From Xylaria sp. FL1777 (lineage: Eukaryota > Ascomycota > Sordariomycetes > Xylariales > Xylariaceae), in contig MU400509.1 of the NCBI GenBank assembly GCA_022578965.1, forward strand, positions 496,001 to 560,000: a DNA stretch of 64,000 bases. The letters run 5' to 3'. The notes below the pieces were generated by a model, which made no database searches, had not been told where the DNA came from, and saw only the letters and a program-made list of their open reading frames with translations. A program made the position numbers and the translations under genes. This document shows positions 1 through 10,625 of the stretch, one piece after another (the first letter of the stretch is position 1; each line of letters starts with the position of its first letter).

Positions 1-1630
1 GGTGCCACAGGTAATACGCTCGGAGTTGCGAAGCTGTTGAGCGCGATTCAGGATGCGACGTCCGGTAGGAAGCCACTTGGTCATCGGCGACTTCGACACG
101 AGAGTCTTTTGGGCGCTCGGGTACTTTAGGTGTCGATGTAAGCTTCTCTTTAGAGACGGTGCTTCTTTTAGCCTTGGTTGGAACTATGAGTGACGTAGTC
201 TCCTCATTCTCAATACTGATATCCTCTAAGGATGTGGCCTTTTCGGACGATCCAGAGACACATCCATCAATACTTGTCACGGTGTCGGCTTTTAGGCTTC
301 TTTTTCGACGAACTACCTTTACCCCCTCTGCGAGCTGAATCGCAAGATTCGTTTCTGCACGATGTGGGGTTGGTGGACAGGGATCCAGTTGCCTCCTGTG
401 GTGCTCCAGGGTTAGACTACAAGGCTCGGGTTAGTGGTTGTCATTTAAGGCATGTCTAGAGGGGTTTGAAGCCGTGGTACGCTTCCAAAGCATGGATCTG
501 GGTTGAAAAGGAGTAGAAGTGGGTAGAACGGGAGACTATGAATTAGAGAATTACTCACTACAGCTGTAATCCAGCGTAGGCATCAGAAGCCGAGTCTAGC
601 ATATATGAGCTCCATGATACTAGTTATATGTATGTATATGCGGAAACTTACATAGAACTTGATCCATATCTAAGGCCCTCGACCAATCGCTTGACCTGAC
701 GCTTTGCCCCTTGAAGAGCGGGAGATGGAGATACTCTTCGACCTGGGTTGCTAATGGCACAAGCTTCCTATTGATATTGTGATACTCGTGGGTTCTGGAA
801 TACGTCACGAGCCTATACAAATGGCTTAATTCCATCAGCCCCCGAGAATCGATATCCAGGAAAGTCCGTAACCTTGTTGTATCGCCCTTTATGGAAACGC
901 CGACCTTGAAGACGTCTGGGTCTTCCATGATACTTCTAAAAGACGGCCCAACCATGTCCTCGCTATCGGTAAACAGGGCGACATGAAACAGTCCAATCCG
1001 GCTCGGACTTGCCAACTGGATTAACGAAACGTTCTTCTTCACGCTGTCTCGCCGAGTCGAGTCTACAATCCACTCCAGGTCGAAACCGAGGACTTTCTCG
1101 CCCATGAAATACTGCTGGCAGACCCGCTCCATCGTATGTTTACTGCGACAGTAATGCACTTTGACTGCATGCAGCGATCCATCTTCTGCCGTACGCCTAT
1201 ACTGCCTGTAGGACCAGAAAGACTCAGGCGACCCCGGGGGTGATTTCTTAGCAGCGTAGAACAGATCGTCTAACATTTTGTATTCGACGACGGGAGGTGG
1301 CGGGTTATCTGTCGCTCTCCCTTCGGCCTCATTCACCTCCACCTCCACCTCCACCTCTGCTGAACCCTCTACCGAAACATGGAGATCTGTAGGTTCCGCC
1401 GGCTTTTCTTGAGTGGGGGTTTCATTTGGGGTTGTAGCCGCACCCCAGGCATCGTTCTGCATGGCAATCGACTGCGATGGAGCGATCTGATGTCGGCTAG
1501 CCCCAACAGAAACGTCAATCGTGGCGCGTGGGCTCTGAGTGGGCAACGCGGGCGATGCGAGGCTCGGCGAGAACGAGATACCCCGAGTAGGATGCCATAA
1601 TCGGCTGGCTGGAAGAGGCGTCGCTGTCAT
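1..1630 (-). CDS. 3'-5' exonuclease domain protein (WRN/RNase D-like, DEDDy), C-terminus cut by window edge
   Basis: Three exons can be read: 1630-652, 595-559 and 416-1. The frame is still open at base 1, so the protein is C-terminally incomplete (about 477 residues present). The exonuclease domain starts near residue 170. The Exo I motif is FDLEW. The Exo II stretch is VGVSIKGDTTRL. Exon 2 supplies Exo III as YSASDAYAG, the Tyr-x3-Asp pattern of DEDDy enzymes. After the second intron comes a conserved-looking LEHHRRQLDPCPP segment, then a basic, low-complexity tail. Residues 1-100 are disordered, with an alternating Glu/Val tract encoded by repeated CTCCAC. ATG 1630 is the first ATG; the frame opens upstream only with a GTG. 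Proteins of this family remove nucleotides 3'-5' from DNA or RNA. The substrate here is unknown. Confidence 0.85.
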
Positions 1631-2329
1631 TCTAAGAGTATGGTCTATTATATAAGGACTATAGTAGTATCCGCGAATCAGCACACATTAACCCATGTCT
1701 CACGGAGGACGGTCGCGCCCATATAAGCAGACAGACAAAACAGATACGAACCGCAAAGCAAGAGAGGGCGTCGTTCGTAACACGCTATAGGATCGTCTCA
1801 CAGCATTTCCGCTGGAGTCTACACTTCCGAGGAAGGTCATTTGTGATGATCAGATTGGGACTCACAGCTCAGCTCCATGGTTGAAAATCCCACGGAGTTG
1901 TGCTGCTGTCATTACCGGTGGTGGTGATGGTGGTGGTGATGGTGGTGGTTTGATGGTGGTGGTTGTATGAGTGGTATTCCTTAGGTAGTTAGTGATCTGC
2001 AAGTTGACGCGCGGGGAGCCTACAGTACCTAGGCAGACGCGCTGTGGCTTGGTACAAGCTCTATACATAAGGTGGAATGCGCCACTGGCTGTTCTGCTTA
2101 GTCACCAAACACTCACTTTTTGTTATCTAAGTATGTACCAAGTACCTACCTACTGTCTTGTCACTCAGCTGTGTAGCACTCAATATCAACCCAAACCAGT
2201 TAACCAACGCCGAGAAAACAAAACAAAAAAGTCCTATCTTCAGGAATCGGAATCTTCAACAACTTAGAAACGCCAAGTCTTTCCTTTTGGTTCTCCATCA
2301 CCGGCACCTCACCACAAAGATTCATCGAG
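1631..2329. promoter_or_regulatory. Intergenic region between divergent exonuclease and LSM5 genes
   Basis: About 700 bp separate the two divergent genes and should hold both promoters. The notable feature is an imperfect GGT/GAT trinucleotide tract around 1916-1966. Short frames across it encode only Pro/Thr runs and are not believable genes. No RNA gene is visible. Confidence 0.5.
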
Positions 2330-2910
2330 ATGGCATCTCAACTCCTCCCACTAGGTCCGTACTCTCGATATCTCATAGCCCGCAATCGAGAGAACAGAGG
2401 ATGACTAACAGGTGCGCTAGAACTGATCGACAAGTGCGTGGGCTCTCGGATATGGGTTGTCATGAAGGGAGACAAGGGTACGAGACGCGCTCACGATAGC
2501 CTCTCACTTTTCCGAGTGTTTTATTATCGAGTAATAGCTGATGTCAATCTGTATTCTTACAGAGTTTAGTGGCACCTTGATGGGTTTCGATGACTACGTC
2601 AGTAAGTAAATATCATGGGCTGCGGCTCTAAAATGTATGGGATGGGACGAATGCTGATCGATTTCACTGCAGACATGGTTCTCGAGGATGTGACGGAATT
2701 GTAGGGAGTCCTATTTCGCCTAACTGGTGACAGATGAGAGGTTAATGGGAAATAGTGATTACTCGGGCAATCATACTAAGCTTTCTAAGATCCTCTTGAA
2801 CGGCAACAATATCTGCATGGTATGTATCGAATTCTTTCCCGTGCGAATTGTGATGCTGACTTGATGCACGGCAGTTGATACCAGGTGGCGAAGGCCCCGT
2901 AGCTACATGA
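2330..2910 (+). CDS. LSM5: U6 snRNA-associated Sm-like protein LSm5
   Basis: Six exons splice cleanly: 2330-2354, 2421-2477, 2563-2601, 2673-2700, 2756-2819 and 2875-2910. They give an Sm-fold protein of about 83 residues. It starts MASQLLPLELIDKCVGSRIW, carries the Sm1 stretch GTLMGFDDYVN and the Sm2 stretch LLNGNNICMLIPGG, and ends in AT. LSm5 belongs to the LSm2-8 ring, which binds the 3' end of U6 snRNA in the nucleus, and to the LSm1-7 ring used in cytoplasmic mRNA decay. Five introns in a 250-nt coding sequence is a high density. Every splice junction restores the expected family sequence, so the model is firm. Confidence 0.95.
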
Positions 2911-3236
2911 TATTCTCATTTGTGATAGATTGATCGAATATTGAGAGAGTGGGTATAAAAATATGAGCTATGGGTGGCTGGAGAGTACAAGCCAGTTTAC
3001 GAATATCACGATAGGGGAAAAGGCGTTCTTGGTGATGGGTGTGACCATCGCGGTTCATTCCATTTAGCGGATCTGGCAGCTGTATGTTTATAGAACAGGT
3101 CTGAGATCCAGAATCAACTTTGTGCATTCGCCTGAAATAGCACATTATACCGAAAACGCCATCCCCTAGTCTGCCTGACTTTTACCGATTCCGTAATCCG
3201 TGAGAAGTAGAAGAAATGAGTTGGGACGACTCTCCC
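2911..3236. other. Convergent 3' intergenic region
   Basis: These 326 bases lie between the stop codons of convergent LSM5 and RPB11 and should hold both 3' ends. Nothing else was recognised. Confidence 0.4.
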
Positions 3237-4398
3237 TCAAGGTTTACCACCATTCTCCTGCTCTCCAGCTGCCACCATACGACGAAGCTCGTACTCGCGG
3301 GTGAATTCACGACCGAGTTGGCCGTACGCAGCGATAAGTTGTTTACACGTGTCGATCATGACCTCGCGGGGAGTGACGGTGCCATCAGTCTGCAAACGGA
3401 TCAAGACCTCGGGGACATTAGGATGGCCAACTGTTTCGAGTCAGAAGCTCGTCCCATGGAGAGTAGATGGTAGACTTGTGATAAGACGTACCTTTGTATC
3501 CCGCCATCAAGACATGAGGGGCTTGCTTGAGATGCTCGCTGAGAAGATTTCCAAGGGTATGGTCCTCTTTAAGCAAAATGAAATCCGAGGTATTGGAAGT
3601 ACCTTGTCGTGGTTAGCAAATGAGAGACAGCCTCGGAAGTGCTGACCAAAGAAGGAGGCAGGCTAACCAGCAAAAGGCTTCTCAGTAATCTTCTTCTCGC
3701 CTTCAGCCTCATTGACGAGGAAGAGCTCGAACCTAAGAACCATGATTAGTCCAGGGCCCGCCAGAAAAGATACAAAATAAGCGAACGTGTTCTCAATATC
3801 GTTGTAATGCTTTGGGTTGGCCATGGCGGGCAATAGTAGGGAGGCTGTTGTAAATGCCAGTCGAGGATAAGGTGGGAGGGTGCTGTGAGGGTGAGGGTTG
3901 TGTGTGCGTGTGTGATAAATATGTGCTATGACCGAAACGAGAGGTAGAGAGCATTATAGAATCGACAGAGCATCAAGGCTGGGAGTGGGTGGCAAACAGG
4001 ATGGAGAGATGGGAAGGCGCTGGTTGAGGCTCTTCCCAGACGCAGCAGATTTGTACTGAGGGGGCCCGCCGGTCATTCTTGCTTGAAGCATGCTCCCACA
4101 CAGCATTTGTGTTGGTGGTGCTAGCTTCCGTAGGTCCAGTTCGAAGAGCAGGAGCCTATCAACCACTGTCCGAACGCCCCAACAAAAGCAAGCCATATAA
4201 GATGCCATCTCGAGGCAGAGTGTTTGGCGTCGAGTATTATTACCCTTGTCTCCGTCCGGTAGCTTTAGGCTGGCAAGCACATCGTGTGTATAGGATATTG
4301 TAGTCATTTGGCGGACGTAGATAAGAGTCGTCCAGAGGAGAATTGAAGAAAATAAAACAAAATAAATAAAAATAAACTAACCTGTCTGGAGCATTCAT
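3237..4398 (-). CDS. RPB11: RNA polymerase II subunit RPB11
   Basis: Four exons: 4398-4382, 3732-3668, 3602-3492 and 3430-3237, giving 128 residues, the usual size. Exon 1 encodes just MNAPDR, the canonical RPB11 start, and splices to FELFLVNEAEGEKKI. Then come LLKEDHTLGNLL (the conserved subunit dimerisation helix) and REFTREYELRRMV. RPB11 pairs with RPB3 to nucleate polymerase II assembly. The first intron (4381-3733) is 649 nt, far longer than others in the window. A second ATG at 3824, inside that intron, is in frame with exon 2 and would give 30 different N-terminal residues. RPC19/AC19 was considered, but it lacks the MNAPDR start. Confidence 0.9.
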
Positions 4399-5084
4399 CT
4401 TCGCGCACTCAAGACGCCAGCGCACCGCCTTTGCTGCCTGTAAAGACCTTCGGTAATGGATACAATACCAAGATGACCCAGCTCAAAGATACAGGCGCTA
4501 CAACTCAGCGCCGTTGCCAATAGTAGACACGCAAAGGCGCCGGCATCCAAGAGGGCCAAAGAGCAAAGAATGCCAAATATCAAGATGCAAGGCAAATGTA
4601 ATGTAGCGAAGTCATCAAGCGTAGTGAAGCAAGATATTGAATGGGGAGTGGAATGAGAGCATCCCAGTTGGACGACCACCGAGTGAATGAATGTTTTGGG
4701 TTGCCTCCTCGATGGTTGGTACGTACCTTCTTGTCCACTTTCACTGAAGCTTCTGCTGATCTCGACCAATCGGCAGAACTTTGGCAAGGAGCCACAAAGC
4801 CTACAGTGCTCCTACACTGTACGTGGACTTGAGTACACACTTACAACTACGAAACTACCTAATTCTTGAACTGTACGCGGAAGGACATGCAAGCCATTAT
4901 CAAGTGTATTAATGTATTCATTCTATCCATTAATCCCCCCCTATGTGAAAATCTCTGTAGTCTACAATTTACTGCTTCAACATGGATCGTGTCAACCCAT
5001 CTAGCTACTCAAGGCAGCAAATCCAAACCGCTATGCAATTAGTATACAGCGCGCGGAAACAGCACTCGTTTCCCATTAGCCTGC
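4399..5084. other. Intergenic region with no recognised gene
   Basis: This 686-bp stretch lies between the 5' end of RPB11 and the 3' end of the transporter gene. Several short frames on both strands overlap one another, have no recognisable motif, and look random. It should contain the RPB11 promoter. Confidence 0.4.
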
Positions 5085-7473
5085 TTAAAGATGCCGGGTG
5101 TCGCAGTATCCTGGGGGCTTCGTAGACGGACCGCTGGCCCAGGAGATTACCGTTAGACTTGTCGCATAACCCATAGCAACAAAGCCGAAGATGCAAAGAA
5201 CGATGTCGGAAATCTTGCGGAATCGTGTTGTGGCTACAGCTCTGTAGTGAAGAAGCGGCTGGTTACAGGGTTAGTAGGTGCTCTTCTTGGGGGGTTCTTG
5301 TAATGCTGTGTAATATGATATGAAAAGCATTGCCACGTACCGGATAGATGAAAGTTAAAGGAATACAGGCGAAATTCCCCACCAATGCCACAAACTTGTC
5401 CAGGTTATCGGAGCCTCCCCAGGCAATGAGCGCACACAGAAACACCATGAAGAACCGAAACATATTCTTCTGCCATTTGATGTACGGATTGTACTTCCCG
5501 CTTTTCGTGAAGAGCGCATTTTCAGTGATCCTGATGGCTGGAAAGATTTGTAATGGAGTCGATAGTAGGATGGCGAGAGAATAAAGAAGCTGCACTCCAT
5601 TAACGAATTTGTTGTCTTGGGGCAGATTGAGAAGGACGACAGTCTCAGTCTTGGAACCGTAGGCTGCGTAGGACACCGCACCCATCGTAATGAAGATGAC
5701 TGACATGATGACCATAGAGTTGAACATGACCTTAGGAAACTTGGCAGGGTGTCTCATCGACTCTTGTATAGGAATGATAAGACCGATGCCTTCAAACGTG
5801 AAGATAGCCGTGCCGATGAAAAGTGTCCAGTCCTTTTTATTGAACAAGATGATATCTGCCAGACCCTGTGTACTAAGTGTGAGAACATCATAGTAGAACA
5901 AGTAGGCGAGCCCAATGATGATGAAAGCATCAGCGACCAGGGCGGTGAAGCCAAGCTTGCCTATGTCACGGAACAGAGAGAAAGGTAGAAATATGACCAT
6001 CTGCATCAAAATAAGGTAGGTGATCTTGACGTGCGTGCCGCAATTGGTCACGGCAAGAACGAAGGCTTGCAGATTCTCTGCTGTGAAGACGGTATACGCA
6101 GCGACAAACCCGATTTGGCTGAGCACGATGGAACCCAGGATCAGTTTCCGCATCCATTCACCGTAGATAATACCACCGATATCACCAAAGGAGCCTTCAA
6201 CCTTGAGCCGCGTGGTTATAAGTAAAATGAAGCAATAGTAGCTCAGTGCGGCAAGGGCGACGAGGATGACGTTACTGAACACCATGCCACCGTTCAAGTA
6301 GGCTCGGGGTAGAAACAAGACTCCCGTGCCGACAAATGACTTCAAAAGCAGCAACGCTGCGCTGAAAGGACTGTTAGTGCCACTGCCACCCCTAGCTTTT
6401 CGTCTCCGTCTGCGCTTTGAAGGCGTGAGCAGTGTGCTGTCTTCCATCGGCTCCCTCTCGTCTTCGCTATCATAAAAGTCCGAGTCCTCTCCAGACGAGA
6501 AGTACTCACCAGGCCGGAGCACTTCATCGTCTTCTTCAAGTTCTTCTCCAGCGAAATGCCCATAGATGGTTAAGAACTCTAGGAAACTGCTGGTGAACAA
6601 CTGTGGTTCGTTTCCGGTTCTAGGAGATGCGTGGCCGGCCTCAAGTCCCCGGGGGGTAGCCACAGGGCTTTGTGCTGCCCGCCGAAGATAGTCCCTCCTG
6701 AAGCCACCAGGGACGTTGATGGTATTTATATCGAGAACCTCATTTTCGGGTTCCTCTCGCGTATGACTGAAACTCTTGCTTCGCTGTGTACGGCGGCGAC
6801 TGTCTGCCTCTTCCGACCACCGGTAAATCTGTCGCGTGATGTCACCACCCTGTAGCCTGAGACTATAGAATTCGTCCTCTTCGTGGGCAGATTCCGAGGA
6901 ATCGCCGACTTGTTTCCCTTTGGCTTTATCACCGTTTGAATCGGAACCTTGGTCAGGTGTATCAGATGGTTGCACCAGATGGCGTTTTACGATTTCAACG
7001 TCCTCATAAGCCCCAGTGCCACCTCCTTGCGCAAACCTCGATCTTGCATCGAATGAGCCGACCTCGGGAGGGGGTTGAAGCGATCCCGTTGCTAGGGGCG
7101 ATAATGGCCGCGTAGGGGGTGTTCCAAATCGTGGAGGCGATTGCCCTGCGGAATTGGACAGGGCCGCAGCCAGAGCAGATATTCCTGGGCCTACGGCTCC
7201 TCCTGCAGTAGAGTTACCGGCAAGAGGTGCAGAGCCCTCTGAAGCAATGGCAGCTGGATCACCTCGACTTGGAGATAAAGATCGATGCGAGGGCGAGGTA
7301 CCAAAAGCCTGAGCCGGAATGGGTGAAGCTAGCCTCGCTGTTGCGTCGGCTCGGGGGACTGAGGTACCATAATTTCGACTTCGAAAAGAGCCGGGCGAGG
7401 ACGAGAGTAGTGGTCGTTGAGCACCACCGCCGGATTGGGGCGTTCGGCTACCATCGCGAGTCGGGGTCGTCAT
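5085..7473 (-). CDS. Vacuolar amino-acid transporter, Avt3/Avt4 type (AAAP family)
   Basis: Two exons, 7473-5341 and 5258-5085, give 768 residues. The first 360 or so are hydrophilic and disordered, rich in Ser, Pro and Gly with acidic patches, typical of fungal Avt3/4 cytosolic tails. The transporter core starts at SPFSAALLLLKSFVGTGVLF, the first helix of the amino-acid/auxin permease fold. About ten further hydrophobic segments follow, including IGFVAAYTVFTAENL and FEGIGLIIPIQESM. The second exon completes the last helix and a short tail. Members export neutral amino acids from the vacuole to the cytosol. Substrate specificity cannot be read from sequence. Confidence 0.9.
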
Positions 7474-8599
7474 TCTTTCGCATCCAGAAGTGTCAATTAG
7501 CGGTGATTATTGGGCCATTTAGTGGGATGAGTCGATTATCAGCGAGTACTATATATACGACACTCGGTACAACCTGCAAGGCAAGCCGCCAAGAATCCTT
7601 AGCTGCCTAAGTAGTCAGACACTCTGTCACAACAGCAAAGGAACAATAAGATGTGAGATGTCGAGAATACATACAGTCCCAGCTTGGTACGGAGGGAGAA
7701 AGCGACGGGATTAGTCAACTTTTGTCTGTGGAAAATAGTGGTTGGAGGGCAGCTGAGGGCGTGTGATGGGTGTAGGTAGGAGGAGAGACATCGGGGTCTT
7801 GTGCTGGACTAAAGCCAAGGCACGATTTCCTAGCTGCATAGCTCCGATGCAGACATGTTATCGCGGGAACTTGTTGGTACGGGCACTGTGCACGTGGTCT
7901 ACGCACTTGAGCTAATACCGGTAGTGCTTAGGTAGTTGTGGCATGTGTTCTGTAGGTACTGTAAATACACGTGGGGGGTCTGCTGCATTATGTAGTGAGT
8001 TCACAGGTAGACAGTGCGAACAAATATCTTCTAATTCGGCAAGTACTTAGTGCAGTGATGTACCTAGATAGAGCCTACAGTCTTCGATGGCTGATAGAAG
8101 ACGGGGTTGATCAGAAATGAAGGGAAGCCATAGTTTATTAGACTTTCGTCAACGAGTTTTTACAGATCATGCACTGACCCCCAAGTATTGGCACTGACAA
8201 CTGTAGGTATGATATATAGAATAGACCTTGACAACCATCAACTTTCCTATTTGTTTACTGTCTAAACTCTTGTCACGCGATGCTTTTAGGTAGTGATGAT
8301 AACGTAAGAAGCACAAACCGGATCATACATGATTATATGCGTACGTTAAATACCTACACTATTAGCTGAAGTAAGTACGCTGACTAGGTACCTAGGATAG
8401 TGGACATACGTAACTGTGCATGTGACAGTGTGCCTACACATGTAAGCTTAAAGATACACTTTGAAAGCAAAGTTGACCTTGAATTATAAGAACCCGCCGC
8501 CCGATAAATTTATGTATCCCCCAACACCATAATAACAGTAGACATACACCCTTAGGAAAGGTTAGGTATACAACCTAGGTAGTTAAAGCTGAATCCTGA
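7474..8599. other. Gene-free intergenic region with TACCTAGG-type motifs
   Basis: About 1.1 kb upstream of the transporter and downstream of the gasdermin-like gene. It holds scattered copies of the short palindrome seen elsewhere, for example TAGGTACCTAGGATAG near 8385-8400. No credible coding frame was found. Confidence 0.4.
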
Positions 8600-10059
8600 T
8601 CAGTCCTGGTATTCCAGATATGCAAGATAATCCTCAAAGTTCTCCCAATCCCGCCCCGATAAGCCTTGATTATAAGGCAGATCGGCCACCACCATGTCGC
8701 GAAGAGGCTCATCATTGTCTGGGCGTTCTATGGCGGTAACGGTGCCGTCGTCCGCTATTGCCGTTTCATCGCTACCATCGCCGGTAGTTTGCAGGCCGAT
8801 GATGATCGCTTCGTGGTTCTGCCAATCGATTGATGACGACGGGGAGTCTTTCGCGGTTGCTCGTCGGCGCACTCCGCTAACACCGAGGTCCTCGACCTAT
8901 TTATGGATCATAAGGCAGTTAGTTGATAGCCGCTTAAAGAAGAGTGTCCCCGGGAGTTTGGAGGAGCTACAGGGGTAGAATATCCCTGATTAGGCAATCC
9001 CTCCCAAGACACCGCGATACTTTTCTCAATACTGACCTGACGTAGTTGTAGTTTCTCGATCTCTTTCCCAGGGAAAAGTCTTGGGAACCAGCCTGGCGAC
9101 TCATCTCTCTGCGGCCCATTTGTGAAGTCGACAGCCAGTTTCATAAATTGTGCACACCAGACGCGCTCTCCAGTATGGCCATATAAGTTCTCCATACGGA
9201 CGTTCCTCTTCAACGAGCCTTGGACATCGGCTACCGATCTACCAGTTGGCGTCCCCCCGGCTAACGTTCCAGGGTCTGCGCTGATGGTTCCTTGCATATT
9301 AAGGCCAACATTCCAACCGGAATGAATACGGCCATTTGAGATGAGGTGTACGCCCGTCACCAGCGAGATTTCTGGTGCTTTCCATCTAGATCGGGTTAGA
9401 AAGGCGCTGTTAAAAGCTGAGGTTTGTACTGACGGTTCTCCTGTCTTATGGTGATGCTTCCATCGTGCATAGAAGGAGATTGAGAGCCGATCGGCAATCC
9501 ACTTCTTGACCTCAGGCTGTGTGAGGACCTGTTGACGAAAAAATTGTTCCGGTCTGCTCACATTCTCAAGTCAATAATCATTCTATTCAAATTTCGTTAC
9601 TCGGTATTGAGCTCACCTTTTGATCTGATATCGCCGGGCCTGCGTTCCCACAATGCACACGTCCCTTGTCCTTGTTTTATCGGCTCCTAGATTGGCTGCA
9701 TCGACGACCTTGGCTTGTGAGGCCCACTCTGTCGTCGCCTGGAACTTGAGGATATACGGCTCAATGTCATCTACCTCCGGCTCCCCAGTCCATGCCTGAA
9801 TCGATTCCCAATACTTCTCGCCAGAAAGACTGTATCGTTAAGTAAGAGCTTGGTAAAAAAACGCCATGTATACTGGAGACTGGGAGTACATAGAGACAAA
9901 AACTTACGTCTTTTGTTTGTACTCAAAGCGATGCTTCTCAAGGCCCAGGTTTGGGTTGTGAGGGTCGAGGTAAAGACTGCCAAGCCTTAACTCGTCGGGC
10001 GGGATTCCACGGGTATAGGGTAGGTATGTGTTTTTCTGATTTGAATACGGGTCCTTCAT
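8600..10059 (-). CDS. Uncharacterised fungal protein, candidate gasdermin-like pore-forming effector
   Basis: Four exons, 10059-9908, 9829-9617, 9553-8971 and 8896-8600, give 414 residues. A further in-frame 48-nt intron at 9433-9386 is possible and would give 398. The N-terminus has the pattern LRLGSLYLDPHNP. The middle contains RRYQIKRPEQFF and ISLVTGVHLI followed by a Gly/Ser-rich stretch, matching from memory a widespread Ascomycota family that I associate with gasdermin-like (RCD-1/HET-Q1) proteins. No signal peptide or clear transmembrane helix is visible. The C-terminal 100 residues are acidic and end in a Trp/Tyr-rich segment (DWENFEDYLAYLEYQD). The divergent neighbour is a CHAT protease, the kind of partner reported for fungal gasdermins. 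The gene is real; the family call is inference. Confidence 0.6.
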
Positions 10060-10625
10060 TTTCCGACGATGATAATAGTGTCGACGACGACGACGATTAT
10101 GATTATTATGATTATGACAATGATATGTCTCTCCAGCCCACGACGAACTAGAAGAGCAGCCCAGTTGCTTTTGTATTCTACAAATAGTTCTAGGTCTCGG
10201 GTTACTGCCTTTGTGGCGCGGATGTTGCAAAGCCCTGGCGCACTACCGCATCAGGCAGACAGGGACAGCCTGAGCATTCGGTCACTCTCTTTCACAGCCC
10301 CTCTACTTAGGGAATGTCTGAAGCTTCTATAGGCGGTGCCAGGGGTTCAGCCCAATCTGACGATCAGCATAAGCACTACTCCGCCACCTCCATTGCCTAC
10401 CCTCACGAACTTGGTTGCCTCGAACTTCTGGCCGGAATGACTGATGGAGCTTTTCCCAAAAAGAGCTGCGGCTCTGCATTTGGACCCCACGTGCCCCCTA
10501 TTAGGTAGTTCTCATAAAATCAGACTTTGCCGTGAAAACTGCGATGGCTCGATATAGTGGTGTAGCTATACCCCCGATGGTTTTCTTTACACCCGTTCAC
10601 GCAAGAACCCCCTAGAGCTAGAACT
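10060..10625. promoter_or_regulatory. Shared bidirectional promoter region of the CHAT/gasdermin-like pair
   Basis: 566 bp separate the two start codons, so both promoters must lie here or overlap. A run of GAC/GAT/TAT triplets at about 10067-10125 is low complexity. Frames crossing it produce only His/Asn/Arg or Asp/Tyr repeats and are rejected as genes. Confidence 0.5.

Noticed and set aside
3954..4307. 117-codon minus-strand frame inside the RPB11 first intron
   Set aside because: Its start is weak, it shows no family pattern, and it is fully contained in the intron.
4395..4787. 130-codon minus-strand frame
   Set aside because: It overlaps RPB11 exon 1 in another frame, has no domain pattern, and runs through an untranslated flank.
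10069..10332. Frames through the GAC/GAT/TAT tract
   Set aside because: They read as runs of single residues and lie in the shared promoter of the CHAT/gasdermin-like pair.
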